From assembly GCF_900105185.1 (NCBI RefSeq), contig NZ_FNTJ01000001.1, forward strand, positions 1,661,501 through 1,725,500: a DNA stretch of 64,000 nt, given 5' to 3'. The DNA is from Pseudomonas saponiphila (GTDB taxonomy: Bacteria > Pseudomonadota > Gammaproteobacteria > Pseudomonadales > Pseudomonadaceae). The stretch's first letter is position 1; each line of letters opens with the position of its first letter. The notes under the pieces were generated by a model that saw only the letters and a program-made list of their open reading frames with translations, searched no databases and had not been told where the DNA came from. Below are positions 1-8,328 of the stretch, in pieces. Both the position numbers and the translations under genes were made by a program.

Positions 1-302
1 AGACTGCTCAGGGTGCCGCCGATCAAGCCCAGTACGCCTTCCTCGGGGGTGGGCTGAGCTTTTTTCGTGGCGTCCCGGAGCTTTTTCAGGTCCGCCAGCA
101 GCTTGGCCCGCTGCTGGTCGTTCTCCAGGGACTTGATGACCTCATCCAGGGATTGCCCCAGGGGTTCCTCGGCCTGGGGCTGCGCCTTGGTCTGGTTACC
201 CAGCAGGCCGGGCAGGCCCACCGCCTGAGCGCTGCTCAGCGGCAGCAGGGTCAGCAGGCAGACGAGTGCATAGCAGGGCAGGGCGAAAAGACGAGCAAAC
301 AC
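1..302 (-). CDS. Mechanosensitive ion channel (MscS superfamily), N-terminal part, cut by window edge
   Basis: About 100 N-terminal codons are visible; the rest lies beyond the left edge. I chose the GTG start at 302 because it opens a clean signal peptide (MFARLFAL, a Leu-rich core, then a cleavage-like SSAQA near residue 27) and has a GAGG about 11 bases upstream. After cleavage comes a Gln/Glu/Lys-rich helical segment with a stretch like EVIKSLENDQQRAKLLADLK, then a Gly-rich turn. This resembles the periplasmic start of the large YbiO-type MscS channels of Pseudomonas, which open under membrane tension during osmotic downshift. The pore domain is not in the window, so the family call rests on the N-terminus only. 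Confidence 0.55.
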   Translation of the reverse strand, partial: MFARLFALPCYALVCLLTLLPLSSAQAVGLPGLLGNQTKAQPQAEEPLGQSLDEVIKSLENDQQRAKLLADLKKLRDATKKAQPTPEEGVLGLIGGTLSS

Positions 303-381
303 TGGGTGGTCAACCTCGCAGACAAACGGATCGACCGAGTGTACGAGGCCACCAAATTCAATGCGAGGGCAGGTGCTGCAT

Positions 382-558
382 TTATTCCGCGAGTTTGGCG
401 AGGATCTTGTACACCACGGTTCCGAGAATCAGCAGCATGCCGATCCACATGCTGAACACCCCGAGGTTCTTGTCCCGGAAATTGAAGCCGATGGCCAACA
501 GGATCATGCCCGAGAGAATCGGGATGAGCATGGAATGGAACGAAGACATCGAGATCAT
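382..558 (-). CDS. Small two-helix inner-membrane protein, 58 aa, unknown function
   Basis: A 58-codon frame starting MISMSSFHSM and ending KILAKLAE. It has two hydrophobic segments (about residues 10-25 and 35-52) joined by a short charged turn (FRDKN). The ATG at 558 has an AAGG 8 bases upstream. The in-frame ATG at 549 has no better site. The gene lies between apeB and the mechanosensitive-channel gene on the same strand. Short double-helix proteins of this kind are common in Pseudomonas, and I do not recognise a named family. The hydrophobic pattern, ribosome binding site and codon use favour a real gene. Confidence 0.6.
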   Translation of the reverse strand: MISMSSFHSMLIPILSGMILLAIGFNFRDKNLGVFSMWIGMLLILGTVVYKILAKLAE

Positions 559-594
559 GGCGACGGCCTTGTCAGAAGAGGTACTTATCAGTCT

Positions 595-614
595 AGGTCG
601 CTTTGTCGCGACCT
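595..614. repeat. Short inverted repeat between apeB and the 58-aa gene
   Basis: AGGTCGC and GCGACCT flank a 6-base loop. It sits just upstream of the 58-aa membrane protein gene. It has no T-tract on either side, so it is more likely a 5' leader hairpin or chance structure than a terminator. Confidence 0.3.
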
Positions 615-636
615 GGGTTGATGTGTATCAGAAGCC

Positions 637-660
637 GGCGGGCATGGAGGTCCACGCCCG
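637..660 (-). terminator. Hairpin after apeB, possible terminator
   Basis: An 11-pair stem (GCGGGC outer arm, one G-T pair, TGGA/TCCA inner arm) with a 2-base loop lies 10 bases past the apeB stop. The run following it on the minus strand (CGGCTTCT) is only weakly U-rich, so termination may be partial or factor-dependent. Confidence 0.45.
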
Positions 661-669
661 CCGCATGCC

Positions 670-1959
670 TCAGGGCAGTTCGCGGCTGGCGTAGAAGGCG
701 CTCAGCACTTTCACCAGGTGGGCCAGGTCATGACTGCCGCACAGTTCGCGGATCGAATGCATGGCGAAGGTCGGCAGGCCGATATCCACGGTGCGCACTC
801 CCAGGTGGCTGGCGGTGATCGGGCCGATGGTCGAGCCGCAGCCCATGTCGCTGCGCACCACGAAGCTCTGCACCGGCACTTCTTCGGCCATGCACAGGTG
901 GCGGAAGAAACCGGCGGTTTCGCTGTTGGTGGCGTAACGTTGATTGCTGTTGACCTTGATCACCGGGCCGGCATTGAGTTTCGGGCCGTGGTTGGCGTCG
1001 TGCTTGTCCGCGTAGTTGGGGTGCACGCCGTGGGCGTTGTCGGCGGACACCAGTAGCGATTTCTGGATGGTGCGCACGAACTCGTCGCCTTCGGGCAGCA
1101 GGCGACGCAAGGTCTGTTCGAGCATCGGGCCGTCGGCGCCGCAGGCCGAGCAGGAGCCCACTTCCTCGTGGTCGTTGCACACCAGTACGCAGGTTTCGTC
1201 GCTGTCGGCGTTCAACAGGGCCTGCAATCCGGCGTAGCAGGACAGCAGGTTGTCCAGGCGCGCACCGGCAATGAAATCGCCATGCAGGCCGATTACCGCC
1301 GCGCTCTGGGTGTCATAGAAACTCAACTCGTAGTCCAGCACCACGTCGGCGTTCAGGCCGTGTTCCCGAGCCAGCTGGTCGGTCAGGACCGCACGGAAAT
1401 CCACCCGCTCGTCGCCGGCGAACTGGGCCAGGATCGGCGGCAGTTCATTCTGTGCATTGATTGCCCAGCCCTGGTTGGCTTCCCGGTTGAGATGAATGGC
1501 CAGGTTGGGAATGATCGCGATCGGTGCCTTGAAATCGATCAGCTGGCTTTCCACCTTGCCGTCGCGACGGAAGGTCACGCGGCCGGCCAGGGACAGGTCG
1601 CGGTCGAACCAGGGGGCCAGCAGCGCGCCGCCGTAGACTTCCACGCCCAGTTGCCAGAAGCCCTGGCGCTGCAGTTCCGGCTGCGGCTTGACCCGCAGGC
1701 ACGGACTGTCGGTGTGCGCGCCCACCAGGCGGATGCCGCCTTGCAACGGCGAGTGCCGCCCCAGCTTGAAGGCGACGATGGAGGAGTCGTTACGAGTGAC
1801 GTAGTAACGACCGTTGGCCTCGGTGGTCCATGGCTCGCGCTCGTCGAGGCGTTGATAACCGGCCGCTTCCAGACGTTGAACAAGGCTGGCAGTGGCATGG
1901 AAAGGGGTAGGGGAGGCCTTGAGGAAGTCGATCAGGCCTTGGTTCAACTCTTCGCGCAT
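670..1959 (-). CDS. apeB: M18 family aminopeptidase ApeB
   Basis: A cytosolic two-metal aminopeptidase of the M18 (DNPEP/LAP4) family, which removes N-terminal residues, often acidic ones, from peptides. The 429 residues match the family's usual length. Zinc-site motifs are visible in order: GAHTDSP near residues 80-86 (H82, D84), ARLDNL near 233-238, HEEVGS at 264-269, [13 protein letters not shown] near 379-391, and HSIRE at 401-405. These supply the expected His, Asp and Glu ligands, so the enzyme should be active. The start has a GGAG a few bases upstream. The gene is followed by a strong hairpin and preceded by a divergence-free 99-base gap, so it is probably transcribed separately from the glycosyltransferase upstream. 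Confidence 0.96.
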   Translation of the reverse strand: MREELNQGLIDFLKASPTPFHATASLVQRLEAAGYQRLDEREPWTTEANGRYYVTRNDSSIVAFKLGRHSPLQGGIRLVGAHTDSPCLRVKPQPELQRQGFWQLGVEVYGGALLAPWFDRDLSLAGRVTFRRDGKVESQLIDFKAPIAIIPNLAIHLNREANQGWAINAQNELPPILAQFAGDERVDFRAVLTDQLAREHGLNADVVLDYELSFYDTQSAAVIGLHGDFIAGARLDNLLSCYAGLQALLNADSDETCVLVCNDHEEVGSCSACGADGPMLEQTLRRLLPEGDEFVRTIQKSLLVSADNAHGVHPNYADKHDANHGPKLNAGPVIKVNSNQRYATNSETAGFFRHLCMAEEVPVQSFVVRSDMGCGSTIGPITASHLGVRTVDIGLPTFAMHSIRELCGSHDLAHLVKVLSAFYASRELP

Positions 1960-2058
1960 AAGTAGCTCCAGACAGCAGTGGCGCGAGTTTAACGTATTGG
2001 ATCGTGGCGATGGGCAAGAGCGTTTGAAGCAGGTCGTCCATTGATAGCAGAACTCGCT

Positions 2059-3171
2059 TCAATGCTTGGCTGACGCCAGCTGTTCGCGCAGAAAATTCAA
2101 GATGCCCTGTTGGTCTTCCTGGCGGGTGGGGCTGGGCAATACCTTTGGCCAGGAGCCACTGTCGAGATTCAGCAGTCGTTGTTGTTTTTGCGGATCCCAG
2201 CGTCCGATCTCCCGGGACGCGTTTTTCCACCACTCGTGCCTACAGGCCAAGTGGTAAGGATTGCTCGACAGTTCGTTTCCATAATGCAGGTCCCGGGCAA
2301 TCTTCTTTAGCTCACCGTCGAGTTTTCGTAGGCGCCACTTGATTTGAAGTTGTTTCCAGAGCGGGGGCTCGGGTACCTGGCGTGGAACCTCTCGAGATAA
2401 CGAGATCAGTTCAGAACGATAGTCTTCGCCGTAAAGTTCGAAAAAGCGCGCCTGCATCGTGTGGAAGAAACGCTTTTTGGCAAAGTAGTGATAAACGTAC
2501 TTCTTGGTTTCTTGCACGGGCTTGTCACGCATTGCAAATGACAAGGCAATCTGTTCGATCGTGTGAATATCGAACGGGGCCTGAGTCCACTCATCGATAT
2601 AACCGATGGACTTTTCCAGCAGTGGCGTATCGCTGTTGGTCAGTCCGCACAGGCCACTGTTGTAGAGCTTGAAGTCACTGTCGGGTTTTACGCCATGCGT
2701 TTGCAGGCATGCACCGAGCTTGAGGTAATTCTGGCGCGTACTCACATCTCGCCAATGGTATTCAAACTCATCCATCAAGTAGTTCTGAGGGCTGATCTTT
2801 TTCAGCAGCAGATGAGGGTTTTTCAGAAAGAGCGTATCGGTGTCTGCGAAAAGGGTTTTTTCCGCAAGTTTAAGTCCGACGGCCATGGCACAGGCCTTGC
2901 GCCGATGGTGATAGCCGTTATGGCCTTGCCATTGATGCAGGATTTCTTCGTTCAAAGCGACGATATCTACCGGCCAGCCAACATAGTCCTGGGGGCGGTC
3001 GGTCATTATCCTGATGCACAGCGACTCTCCGTTATTCAAAAGGCTAAGTGCTGTAAGGATGCTGAATTTGACTTCGCGCCGATAAACCTCGTGGTTACCG
3101 TAAACCAGATAGAGCAGCTGCTCTGGGGTTTTTACCAGGGAGTGCGGGGCAAGTGCTGCTATGCACGTCAT
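2059..3171 (-). CDS. Putative GT-A glycosyltransferase, 370 aa
   Basis: I do not recognise a named family member. The N-terminal half reads like a nucleotide-sugar transferase. There is an early hydrophobic strand (LLYLVYGN), then ADTDTLFL with a DTD metal-binding triad at residues 110-112, then YNSGLCGL near 170-177, a layout typical of GT8-like enzymes. The C-terminal third is basic and rich in aromatic residues. No signal peptide or membrane segment is seen, so it should act in the cytoplasm, perhaps on a surface polysaccharide or lipid. Its base composition is less GC-rich than rluA or apeB on either side. It lies 44 bases after rluA on the same strand. The substrate cannot be inferred. 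Confidence 0.6.
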   Translation of the reverse strand: MTCIAALAPHSLVKTPEQLLYLVYGNHEVYRREVKFSILTALSLLNNGESLCIRIMTDRPQDYVGWPVDIVALNEEILHQWQGHNGYHHRRKACAMAVGLKLAEKTLFADTDTLFLKNPHLLLKKISPQNYLMDEFEYHWRDVSTRQNYLKLGACLQTHGVKPDSDFKLYNSGLCGLTNSDTPLLEKSIGYIDEWTQAPFDIHTIEQIALSFAMRDKPVQETKKYVYHYFAKKRFFHTMQARFFELYGEDYRSELISLSREVPRQVPEPPLWKQLQIKWRLRKLDGELKKIARDLHYGNELSSNPYHLACRHEWWKNASREIGRWDPQKQQRLLNLDSGSWPKVLPSPTRQEDQQGILNFLREQLASAKH

Positions 3172-3215
3172 CGGTCAAGTGTCCTTACTGAGGGCGCGGG
3201 CTGAACAGGTTGTTA

Positions 3216-3851
3216 TCAAAATGGCGCAGGGCAGTCGAAGCGCAGGCGTTCGCCGGTCTGCGGATGGGTGAAGCTGAGCATGCTGGCGTGCAGGCACAGG
3301 CGCGGCCAGGCAGCCAGGGCTTGCGGGTGGGCGTAGAGGCCGTCGCCCAGGAGCGGATGCCCGATGGACAGCATGTGTACCCGCAGTTGATGGGAGCGTC
3401 CGGTGATCGGCGTCAGTTCGACCCGGCACCAGTCGCCGCAGCGCTCCAGCACGCGCCAGAAGGTCAGGGCGTGCTTGCCGAATTCGTGATCCACCACGTG
3501 CCGGGGCTTGGTTGGCGGGTCATAACGCAGGGGCAGGTCGATGCTGCCGCTGTCCAGTCCCGGCTGGCCCCAGCACAGGGCGGTGTAGGCTTTTTCGGTT
3601 TCACGGTCGTGAAACTGCCGCGACAGCTCGCGATGAGTGTCCGGGTCCCGAGCCAGGAGAATGATGCCGGAGGTTTCCCAGTCCAGTCGGTGGACGATCC
3701 GGGCTTCGGGGTAACCATTTTCCTGCAGGCGGGTGATCAGGCAGTCCTTGTTGTCGTCGGCGCGACCGGGGACGGAGAGCAGCAGGGTAGGTTTGTTCAC
3801 CACCAGGACGGCAGCGTCCTGATGCAGGATGTGGATATTCGACAACGGCAT
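3216..3851 (-). CDS. rluA: RluA-family pseudouridine synthase
   Basis: Isomerises uridine to pseudouridine in structured RNA. E. coli RluA acts on 23S rRNA U746 and tRNA U32. The signature HRLDWETSG is present with the catalytic Asp at residue 57. VVNKP near residues 17-21 and RSHQLRVH toward the C-terminus complete the family core. At 211 residues it is the short single-domain form without an S4 domain. It lies directly downstream of minE in the minus-strand min cluster, a gene order I also recall from P. aeruginosa. The ATG at 3851 starts MPLSNIHILH. The exact RNA target is by homology only. Confidence 0.9.
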   Translation of the reverse strand: MPLSNIHILHQDAAVLVVNKPTLLLSVPGRADDNKDCLITRLQENGYPEARIVHRLDWETSGIILLARDPDTHRELSRQFHDRETEKAYTALCWGQPGLDSGSIDLPLRYDPPTKPRHVVDHEFGKHALTFWRVLERCGDWCRVELTPITGRSHQLRVHMLSIGHPLLGDGLYAHPQALAAWPRLCLHASMLSFTHPQTGERLRFDCPAPF

Positions 3852-3876
3852 TAAAACAGCCTCGTAACAAACGCCA

Positions 3877-3925
3877 ACGGCGGCTCGCCGACCCCATTCA
3901 ATGCATGAGGCCTGCGAGCCGCCGT
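3877..3925 (-). terminator. Inverted repeat between minE and rluA
   Basis: Perfect 11-base arms (ACGGCGGCTCG at 3877-3887 and its complement at 3915-3925) flank a 27-base loop. It lies just past the minE stop on the minus strand and is followed there by a T-richer run (GCGTTTGTT). It could attenuate read-through from minCDE into rluA. The long loop makes a strong intrinsic terminator unlikely. Confidence 0.35.
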
Positions 3926-3942
3926 GGCTCCTGGCGGATCAA

Positions 3943-4197
3943 TCAGCGATCAGGCAGGGTGATATTGAGTTCCAGGATCGAGCAACTGCCCTGGTTTTCC
4001 AGAGCGACGTGCACGTCGTCGGACCCGATATTGACGTACTTGCGGATCACTTCCACCAGTTCCTTCTGCAAGGCGGGCAAGTAATCGGGGGTGCTGCGCT
4101 GGCCGCGTTCATGCGCCACGATGATCTGTAGACGCTCTTTCGCTACCGACGCGGTGCTGACCTTTTTGCTGGCACGAAAGAAGTCAAAAAGATTCAT
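3943..4197 (-). CDS. minE: Cell division topological specificity factor MinE
   Basis: MinE stimulates MinD ATPase and drives pole-to-pole oscillation so that MinC blocks FtsZ ring assembly away from mid-cell. The 84-residue length is typical. The N-terminus [12 protein letters not shown] is the membrane-binding helix, followed by the anti-MinCD segment ([16 protein letters not shown]) and the dimerisation domain. The start overlaps the minD stop by one base (TAATG), so the two genes are translationally coupled. A Shine-Dalgarno-like GGAGG lies inside the minD 3' end. Confidence 0.97.
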   Translation of the reverse strand: MNLFDFFRASKKVSTASVAKERLQIIVAHERGQRSTPDYLPALQKELVEVIRKYVNIGSDDVHVALENQGSCSILELNITLPDR

Positions 4198-5009
4198 TAT
4201 CTACCTCCAAACAGACGCTCGAAGAATCCCTTCTTCTCGACATCAAGGAACCGGTGTTCCACGGTTTTGCCCAGCAGACGATCGACCGCGTCGCTGTAGG
4301 CCTGGCCCGCATCACTCTGGTCGTCGAGAATCACCGGCACGCCCTGGTTGGAGGCCTTGAGTACCGCCTGGGATTCGGGAATCACGCCCAGCAGGGTCAC
4401 TGCGAGAATTTCTTTGACGTCTTCAACGCCGAGCATTTCGCCATTGCTGACGCGCTCCGGGTTGTAGCGGGTCAGCAGCAGGTGCTCCTTGATCGCATCT
4501 TCGCCTTTTTCGGCGCGGCGGGATTTGCTGGCCAGCAGGCCGAGCATGCGGTCGGAGTCACGGACCGAGGACACTTCAGGGTTGGTCACGACGATCGCTT
4601 CGTCGGCGAAGTACATGGCCAGGTGTGCGCCTTTCTCGATACCGGCAGGCGAGTCGCAGACCACGAACTCGAAGGTTTCCTTGAGTTCCATCAGGACTTT
4701 TTCCACGCCTTCGAGGGTCAGCGCGTCCTTGTCCCGGGTCTGGCTGGCGGCCAGCACGTAGAGGTTTTCCAGGCGCTTGTCTTTGATCAGGGCTTGCTGC
4801 AGGTTGGCTTCGCCGTTCACTACGTTGACGAAGTCATACACCACGCGACGCTCGCAGCCCATGATCAGGTCGAGGTTACGCAGGCCGACGTCGAAGTCGA
4901 CGATGACTGTTTTGTGACCACGCAGAGCGAGGCCGGTACCGATAGCGGCGCTGGTGGTGGTTTTACCCACACCACCCTTGCCGGATGTAACCACGAGAAT
5001 CTTGGCCAA
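4197..5009 (-). CDS. minD: Septum site-determining ATPase MinD
   Basis: A membrane-cycling P-loop ATPase that recruits MinC and is displaced by MinE. The deviant Walker A KGGVGKT lies at residues 11-17, the switch region VDFDVGLRN at about 37-45, and the C-terminal amphipathic membrane-targeting helix ends FFERLFGGR. The length of 270 residues is standard. The only start that gives the conserved MAKILVV N-terminus is TTG at 5007-5009, preceded by AGGGG about 9 bases upstream, so this gene uses a rare start codon. It is separated from minC by about 200 bases and is coupled to minE by a TAATG overlap. Confidence 0.97.
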   Translation of the reverse strand: MAKILVVTSGKGGVGKTTTSAAIGTGLALRGHKTVIVDFDVGLRNLDLIMGCERRVVYDFVNVVNGEANLQQALIKDKRLENLYVLAASQTRDKDALTLEGVEKVLMELKETFEFVVCDSPAGIEKGAHLAMYFADEAIVVTNPEVSSVRDSDRMLGLLASKSRRAEKGEDAIKEHLLLTRYNPERVSNGEMLGVEDVKEILAVTLLGVIPESQAVLKASNQGVPVILDDQSDAGQAYSDAVDRLLGKTVEHRFLDVEKKGFFERLFGGR

Positions 5010-5209
5010 GGTGTTTCACCCCTAAGGAAAAAGGACTTTTAGCCCCTGAAAAACATCTCTTGAAAACTACTGCAGTCGGACAGCCTTGGCTGGAGCTCGG
5101 TCAGCGGCAGGGTTCATCGTCGATAAACACTGCTGATTGCCAATTTCCTACTTCGTTTGAGCCGTAATCGCTACGTTTTAGAGATGCTTGGAAAATGCGG
5201 CAGTATCCG

Positions 5210-5947
5210 TTAAAGACGTGTGATGTTCAACACGTCACCCGACAGGCTGACCTGGACTCCAGAGCCCCATAGCGGGTCGCGTCGCAGGTCCTCGGAAACC
5301 TTGTACTGGCCAGCGATGGAGATCAGTTCAGCGCTCAATTGCTGACAGAAAATCCGCGCCTTGGTGTCGCCCTTGACCCCCGCCAGGGCCCGGCCACGCA
5401 TCGGGCCGTATACATGGATATTGCCATCGGCGAGAAGTTCCGCACCGGGGCTGACCGAGGACACCACCACCAGATCGCCGCCCTGGGCATAGATCTGCTG
5501 TCCGCCGCGTACGGGCGAAGTGATGATGCGGGTCGGTTTGACCGTGGGCTCCGGCGGCTTCTCCGGTACTTTCTTGACCTCGCTCTCGGGCGGTTCCAGC
5601 GGCCGTTCCCGGGCACCGGAAGGCGGCAGCACCGGCAGATCGACGGCAATCGCCGCGGCAATGTCTTCTATACGGCTGGCACGAATGGCCAGGGTGCGCA
5701 GCCCGTGGTGGCGGCAGACGCGCATCAGCCCGGGCAGATCCACCGAGCCCTCGGCGGCAGGCAGCTTGTCCAGCGCCAGCACCAGCGGCGCGTTGCTGAA
5801 GAAGTTCGGGGCCTGGGCGACTTTCGCGGCCAGTTGGCGATCAAGGCCTTCAAGGTCGTTGCGGGCCAGTTCCAGCACCGTGATGGCGAGCATGCTGCCC
5901 TTTAACTGGAACACAGGATCTTGGTCTAGCGATTCGGTTTGGCTCAT
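5210..5947 (-). CDS. minC: Septum site-determining protein MinC
   Basis: MinC inhibits FtsZ assembly at the poles when recruited to the membrane by MinD. The N-terminal FtsZ-inhibiting domain covers about residues 1-110. A Pro/Glu/Lys linker follows (near 115-140), then the C-terminal beta-helix with [16 protein letters not shown], typical of the MinD-binding domain. I chose ATG at 5947 ([11 protein letters not shown]), which matches the usual Pseudomonas N-terminus. An in-frame start 8 codons earlier (5971) is possible, but neither has a strong ribosome binding site. The gene leads the minus-strand min cluster, divergent from the acyltransferase gene at 6069. Confidence 0.95.
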   Translation of the reverse strand: MSQTESLDQDPVFQLKGSMLAITVLELARNDLEGLDRQLAAKVAQAPNFFSNAPLVLALDKLPAAEGSVDLPGLMRVCRHHGLRTLAIRASRIEDIAAAIAVDLPVLPPSGARERPLEPPESEVKKVPEKPPEPTVKPTRIITSPVRGGQQIYAQGGDLVVVSSVSPGAELLADGNIHVYGPMRGRALAGVKGDTKARIFCQQLSAELISIAGQYKVSEDLRRDPLWGSGVQVSLSGDVLNITRL

Positions 5948-6068
5948 GGTCTGCAGAAGGCGGCTTGTCACTAAAAGTGCCGAGACTTATAACGAGATCG
6001 CCCGCGCCCCGCAAGCCAGGTCGAACCGATGTAGAATGCGCGACCTTGTTGTCTGTCCGGAATCTGTA

Positions 6069-7001
6069 ATGGATCGCCCGCGTTTTCGAGCTGCATTCTT
6101 TTCTCCACGTTTCTGGCCGCTGTGGCTGGGACTGGGTGTGTTATGGCTGATCGTCCAACTGCCTTATCCCGTGCTCCTGCAAATCGGTCGTGCCCTGGGG
6201 GCGTTGATGTACCGGGTAGCCGGCGCTCGACGGGCGATCGCCCAGCGCAATCTGGAGCTGTGCTTCCCGGAAAAGTCCGCCGCGGAGCGCAAGCGCCTAC
6301 TCAAGGAGAACTTCGCATCCACCGGGATCGCCTTCTTCGAAATGGCCATGAGCTGGTGGTGGTCCAAGCCGCGTCTGGCGCGCCTGGCCCATGTCGAAGG
6401 GCTGGAACACCTCAAGCAGGCCCAGCACGACGGTCATGGGGTGATTCTCATGGCCCTGCACTTCACCACCCTGGAGATCGGCGCGGCGCTGCTGGGCCAG
6501 CAGCACACCATCGACGGCATGTATCGCGAACACAAGAACCCGCTGTTCGACTTCATTCAGCGCCGTGGCCGTGAACGGCACAACCTGGACTCCCTGGCCG
6601 TCGAGCGGGAGGACGTGCGGGGCATGCTCAAGCTGCTGCGGGCCGGCCGGGCGATCTGGTATGCACCGGATCAGGACTATGGCGCCAAGCAGAGTCTGTT
6701 CGTGCCGTTGTTCGGCATCCAGGCCGCTACCGTGACCGCCACCAGCAAGTTCGCCCGCCTGGGCAAGGCGCTGGTGGTGCCTTTCACCCAGGAACGCCTG
6801 GCCGATGGCAGTGGCTATCGCTTGGTGATTCATGCGCCGCTGACGGATTTTCCCGGTGCCACTGAAGAAGAGGATTGCCTGCGGATCAACCAGTGGATTG
6901 AAACAGCGTTGCGCGCCTGCCCCGAGCAGTACCTCTGGGCTCATCGACGCTTCAAGAGCCGGCCGCCGGGCGAGCCCAAGCTTTACAAGAAGCGCGGTTG
7001 A
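6069..7001 (+). CDS. htrB: Lipid A lauroyl/secondary acyltransferase (HtrB/LpxL family)
   Basis: Transfers a secondary acyl chain from acyl-ACP to the lipid A precursor at the inner-membrane cytosolic face. The H-x4-E catalytic motif is HFTTLE with H131 and E136. An N-terminal membrane anchor runs over about residues 15-40 (WPLWLGLGVLWLIVQ), and the family blocks around APDQDYG and YLWAHRRF are present. The 310-residue length fits LpxL/LpxM-type enzymes. The frame is open far upstream, but ATG at 6069 starts the conserved N-terminus. The gene is divergent from minC, an arrangement I recall for the P. aeruginosa homologue. Position and chain specificity cannot be read from sequence. Confidence 0.92.
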   Translation: MDRPRFRAAFFSPRFWPLWLGLGVLWLIVQLPYPVLLQIGRALGALMYRVAGARRAIAQRNLELCFPEKSAAERKRLLKENFASTGIAFFEMAMSWWWSKPRLARLAHVEGLEHLKQAQHDGHGVILMALHFTTLEIGAALLGQQHTIDGMYREHKNPLFDFIQRRGRERHNLDSLAVEREDVRGMLKLLRAGRAIWYAPDQDYGAKQSLFVPLFGIQAATVTATSKFARLGKALVVPFTQERLADGSGYRLVIHAPLTDFPGATEEEDCLRINQWIETALRACPEQYLWAHRRFKSRPPGEPKLYKKRG

Positions 7002-7049
7002 ACCCCGGCTACGGATCGGGATCTTGAGCGCCATGGATGGAGTGAATTG

Positions 7050-8243
7050 ATGAGTGCGGCGGAACCGATCACCGGTTTGATTCTTTCGGGAGGTGGCGCC
7101 CGGGCGGCCTATCAGGTGGGCGTGCTGGCGGCGATTGCCGAATTGATGGGGCCTGGGGCGCGCAATCCGTTCCCAGTGATTGTCGGCACCTCGGCCGGGG
7201 CCATCAATGCCGTCAGCCTGGCCAGCGGCGCCACGGATTTTTCCGCGGCAATCAAGCGCCTCACGGCATTCTGGAGCAGCTTTCGCAGTGATCAGGTGAT
7301 GCGCAGCGATTGGCCCGGGGTGATTCGTCAGGCCAGTCGTTTTGTCGGCCACAGCCTGCTGGGGCTTGGCGCTCAGGTGCCGGTAGCGCTGATCAACAAT
7401 TCGCCGTTGCGTGACCTGCTCAACCAGCACATGCACCTCTCGGGCATCAATCAGGCGATTGCCCAGGGGCAGTTGCACGCGGTGGCGGTAACGGCTTTCG
7501 GTTATGAGTCCGGACAGGCGGTGACCTTCTATCAAGGGGGCGGGGTCATCAATCCCTGGTTGCGCCACCGGCGCATCGGCGTTCCCACTCATCTGACGGT
7601 GGACCACCTGCTGGCCAGTGCAGCGATCCCCTTGCTGTTCGCGCCTGTGAAGCTCGACCAGGAATACTTCGGCGACGGCGCCGTGCGCCAATCGGCGCCC
7701 ATCAGCCCAGCGTTGCACCTGGGGGCCAGCCGCGTGCTGGTGGTGGGGGTCAGTGGCAATCCGCGGGGCAATGATCCAGACGCCGCCCTGCAGCGTTCTT
7801 ACACCGGGCAGCAGCCGACTCTGGCGCAGATTGGCGGCCATATGCTCAACAGCACCTTCATTGACAGTCTGGAAAGCGATATCGAACTGCTGGAGCGACT
7901 CAATCATTTCAGTCGGCTGTTACCCGGCAGTGCCGCGGATCGCGGCCTGGGCATTGCACCCGTGGAAGTGCTGGTGATTGCCCCGAGCCAACCGATCGAC
8001 GAAATCGCGGCGCGGCATCGGCAGGAGTTGCCGGCGGCGCTGCGCCTGTTCCTGCGCGGACCGGGGGCAACCCGCACCAGCGGTGCCGGGGTCCTGAGTT
8101 ATCTGTTGTTCGAGGCGGCGTACTGCAGTGAGTTGATCGAACTGGGGCGCAGTGACGCCCTGGCCAAGGGCGAGGAGTTGGCACGGTTTCTGGGGCTCAA
8201 GGGCTTCGCGGGCCAGCCCGCTCCTACAGAACCTGCGCCGTAG
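7050..8243 (+). CDS. Patatin-like phospholipase
   Basis: A Ser-Asp dyad acyl hydrolase of the bacterial patatin/RssA type. The oxyanion loop SGGGARAAYQVG is at residues 13-24, the nucleophile motif GTSAG at 46-50 (S48), and the DGA motif at 209-211. There is no signal peptide, so it is probably cytosolic. ATG at 7050 has GGAG about 7 bases upstream; the in-frame TTG one codon earlier is unlikely. It follows the acyltransferase gene by 48 bases and may share its transcript. The last 13 residues (GFAGQPAPTEPAP) and the stop codon are encoded by an intergenic-type REP palindrome, so the C-terminal tail appears to have been added or replaced by the repeat. Confidence 0.9.
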   Translation: MSAAEPITGLILSGGGARAAYQVGVLAAIAELMGPGARNPFPVIVGTSAGAINAVSLASGATDFSAAIKRLTAFWSSFRSDQVMRSDWPGVIRQASRFVGHSLLGLGAQVPVALINNSPLRDLLNQHMHLSGINQAIAQGQLHAVAVTAFGYESGQAVTFYQGGGVINPWLRHRRIGVPTHLTVDHLLASAAIPLLFAPVKLDQEYFGDGAVRQSAPISPALHLGASRVLVVGVSGNPRGNDPDAALQRSYTGQQPTLAQIGGHMLNSTFIDSLESDIELLERLNHFSRLLPGSAADRGLGIAPVEVLVIAPSQPIDEIAARHRQELPAALRLFLRGPGATRTSGAGVLSYLLFEAAYCSELIELGRSDALAKGEELARFLGLKGFAGQPAPTEPAP

Positions 8244-8263
8244 GAGCGGGCTGGCCCGCGAAG
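8204..8263. repeat. REP doublet (REPIN-like) overlapping the patatin 3' end
   Basis: Two perfect 23-base inverted arms (8204-8226 and 8241-8263) flank a 14-base loop. The arm core GGCCAGCCCGCTCCTA is the usual Pseudomonas REP consensus. Here it lies inside the coding region, and the right arm supplies the TAG stop of the patatin gene. Confidence 0.9.
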
Positions 8264-8328
8264 AGCAAGGCACGCGTCAACCGAACGTTGCCCAAGGCTC
8301 CGTACTGCATCAGCGGCTTGTCCAGCAA

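Noticed and set aside
6297..7907. A 536-codon minus-strand frame across the acyltransferase and patatin genes
   Set aside because: It crosses two real genes and an intergenic region with no family match.
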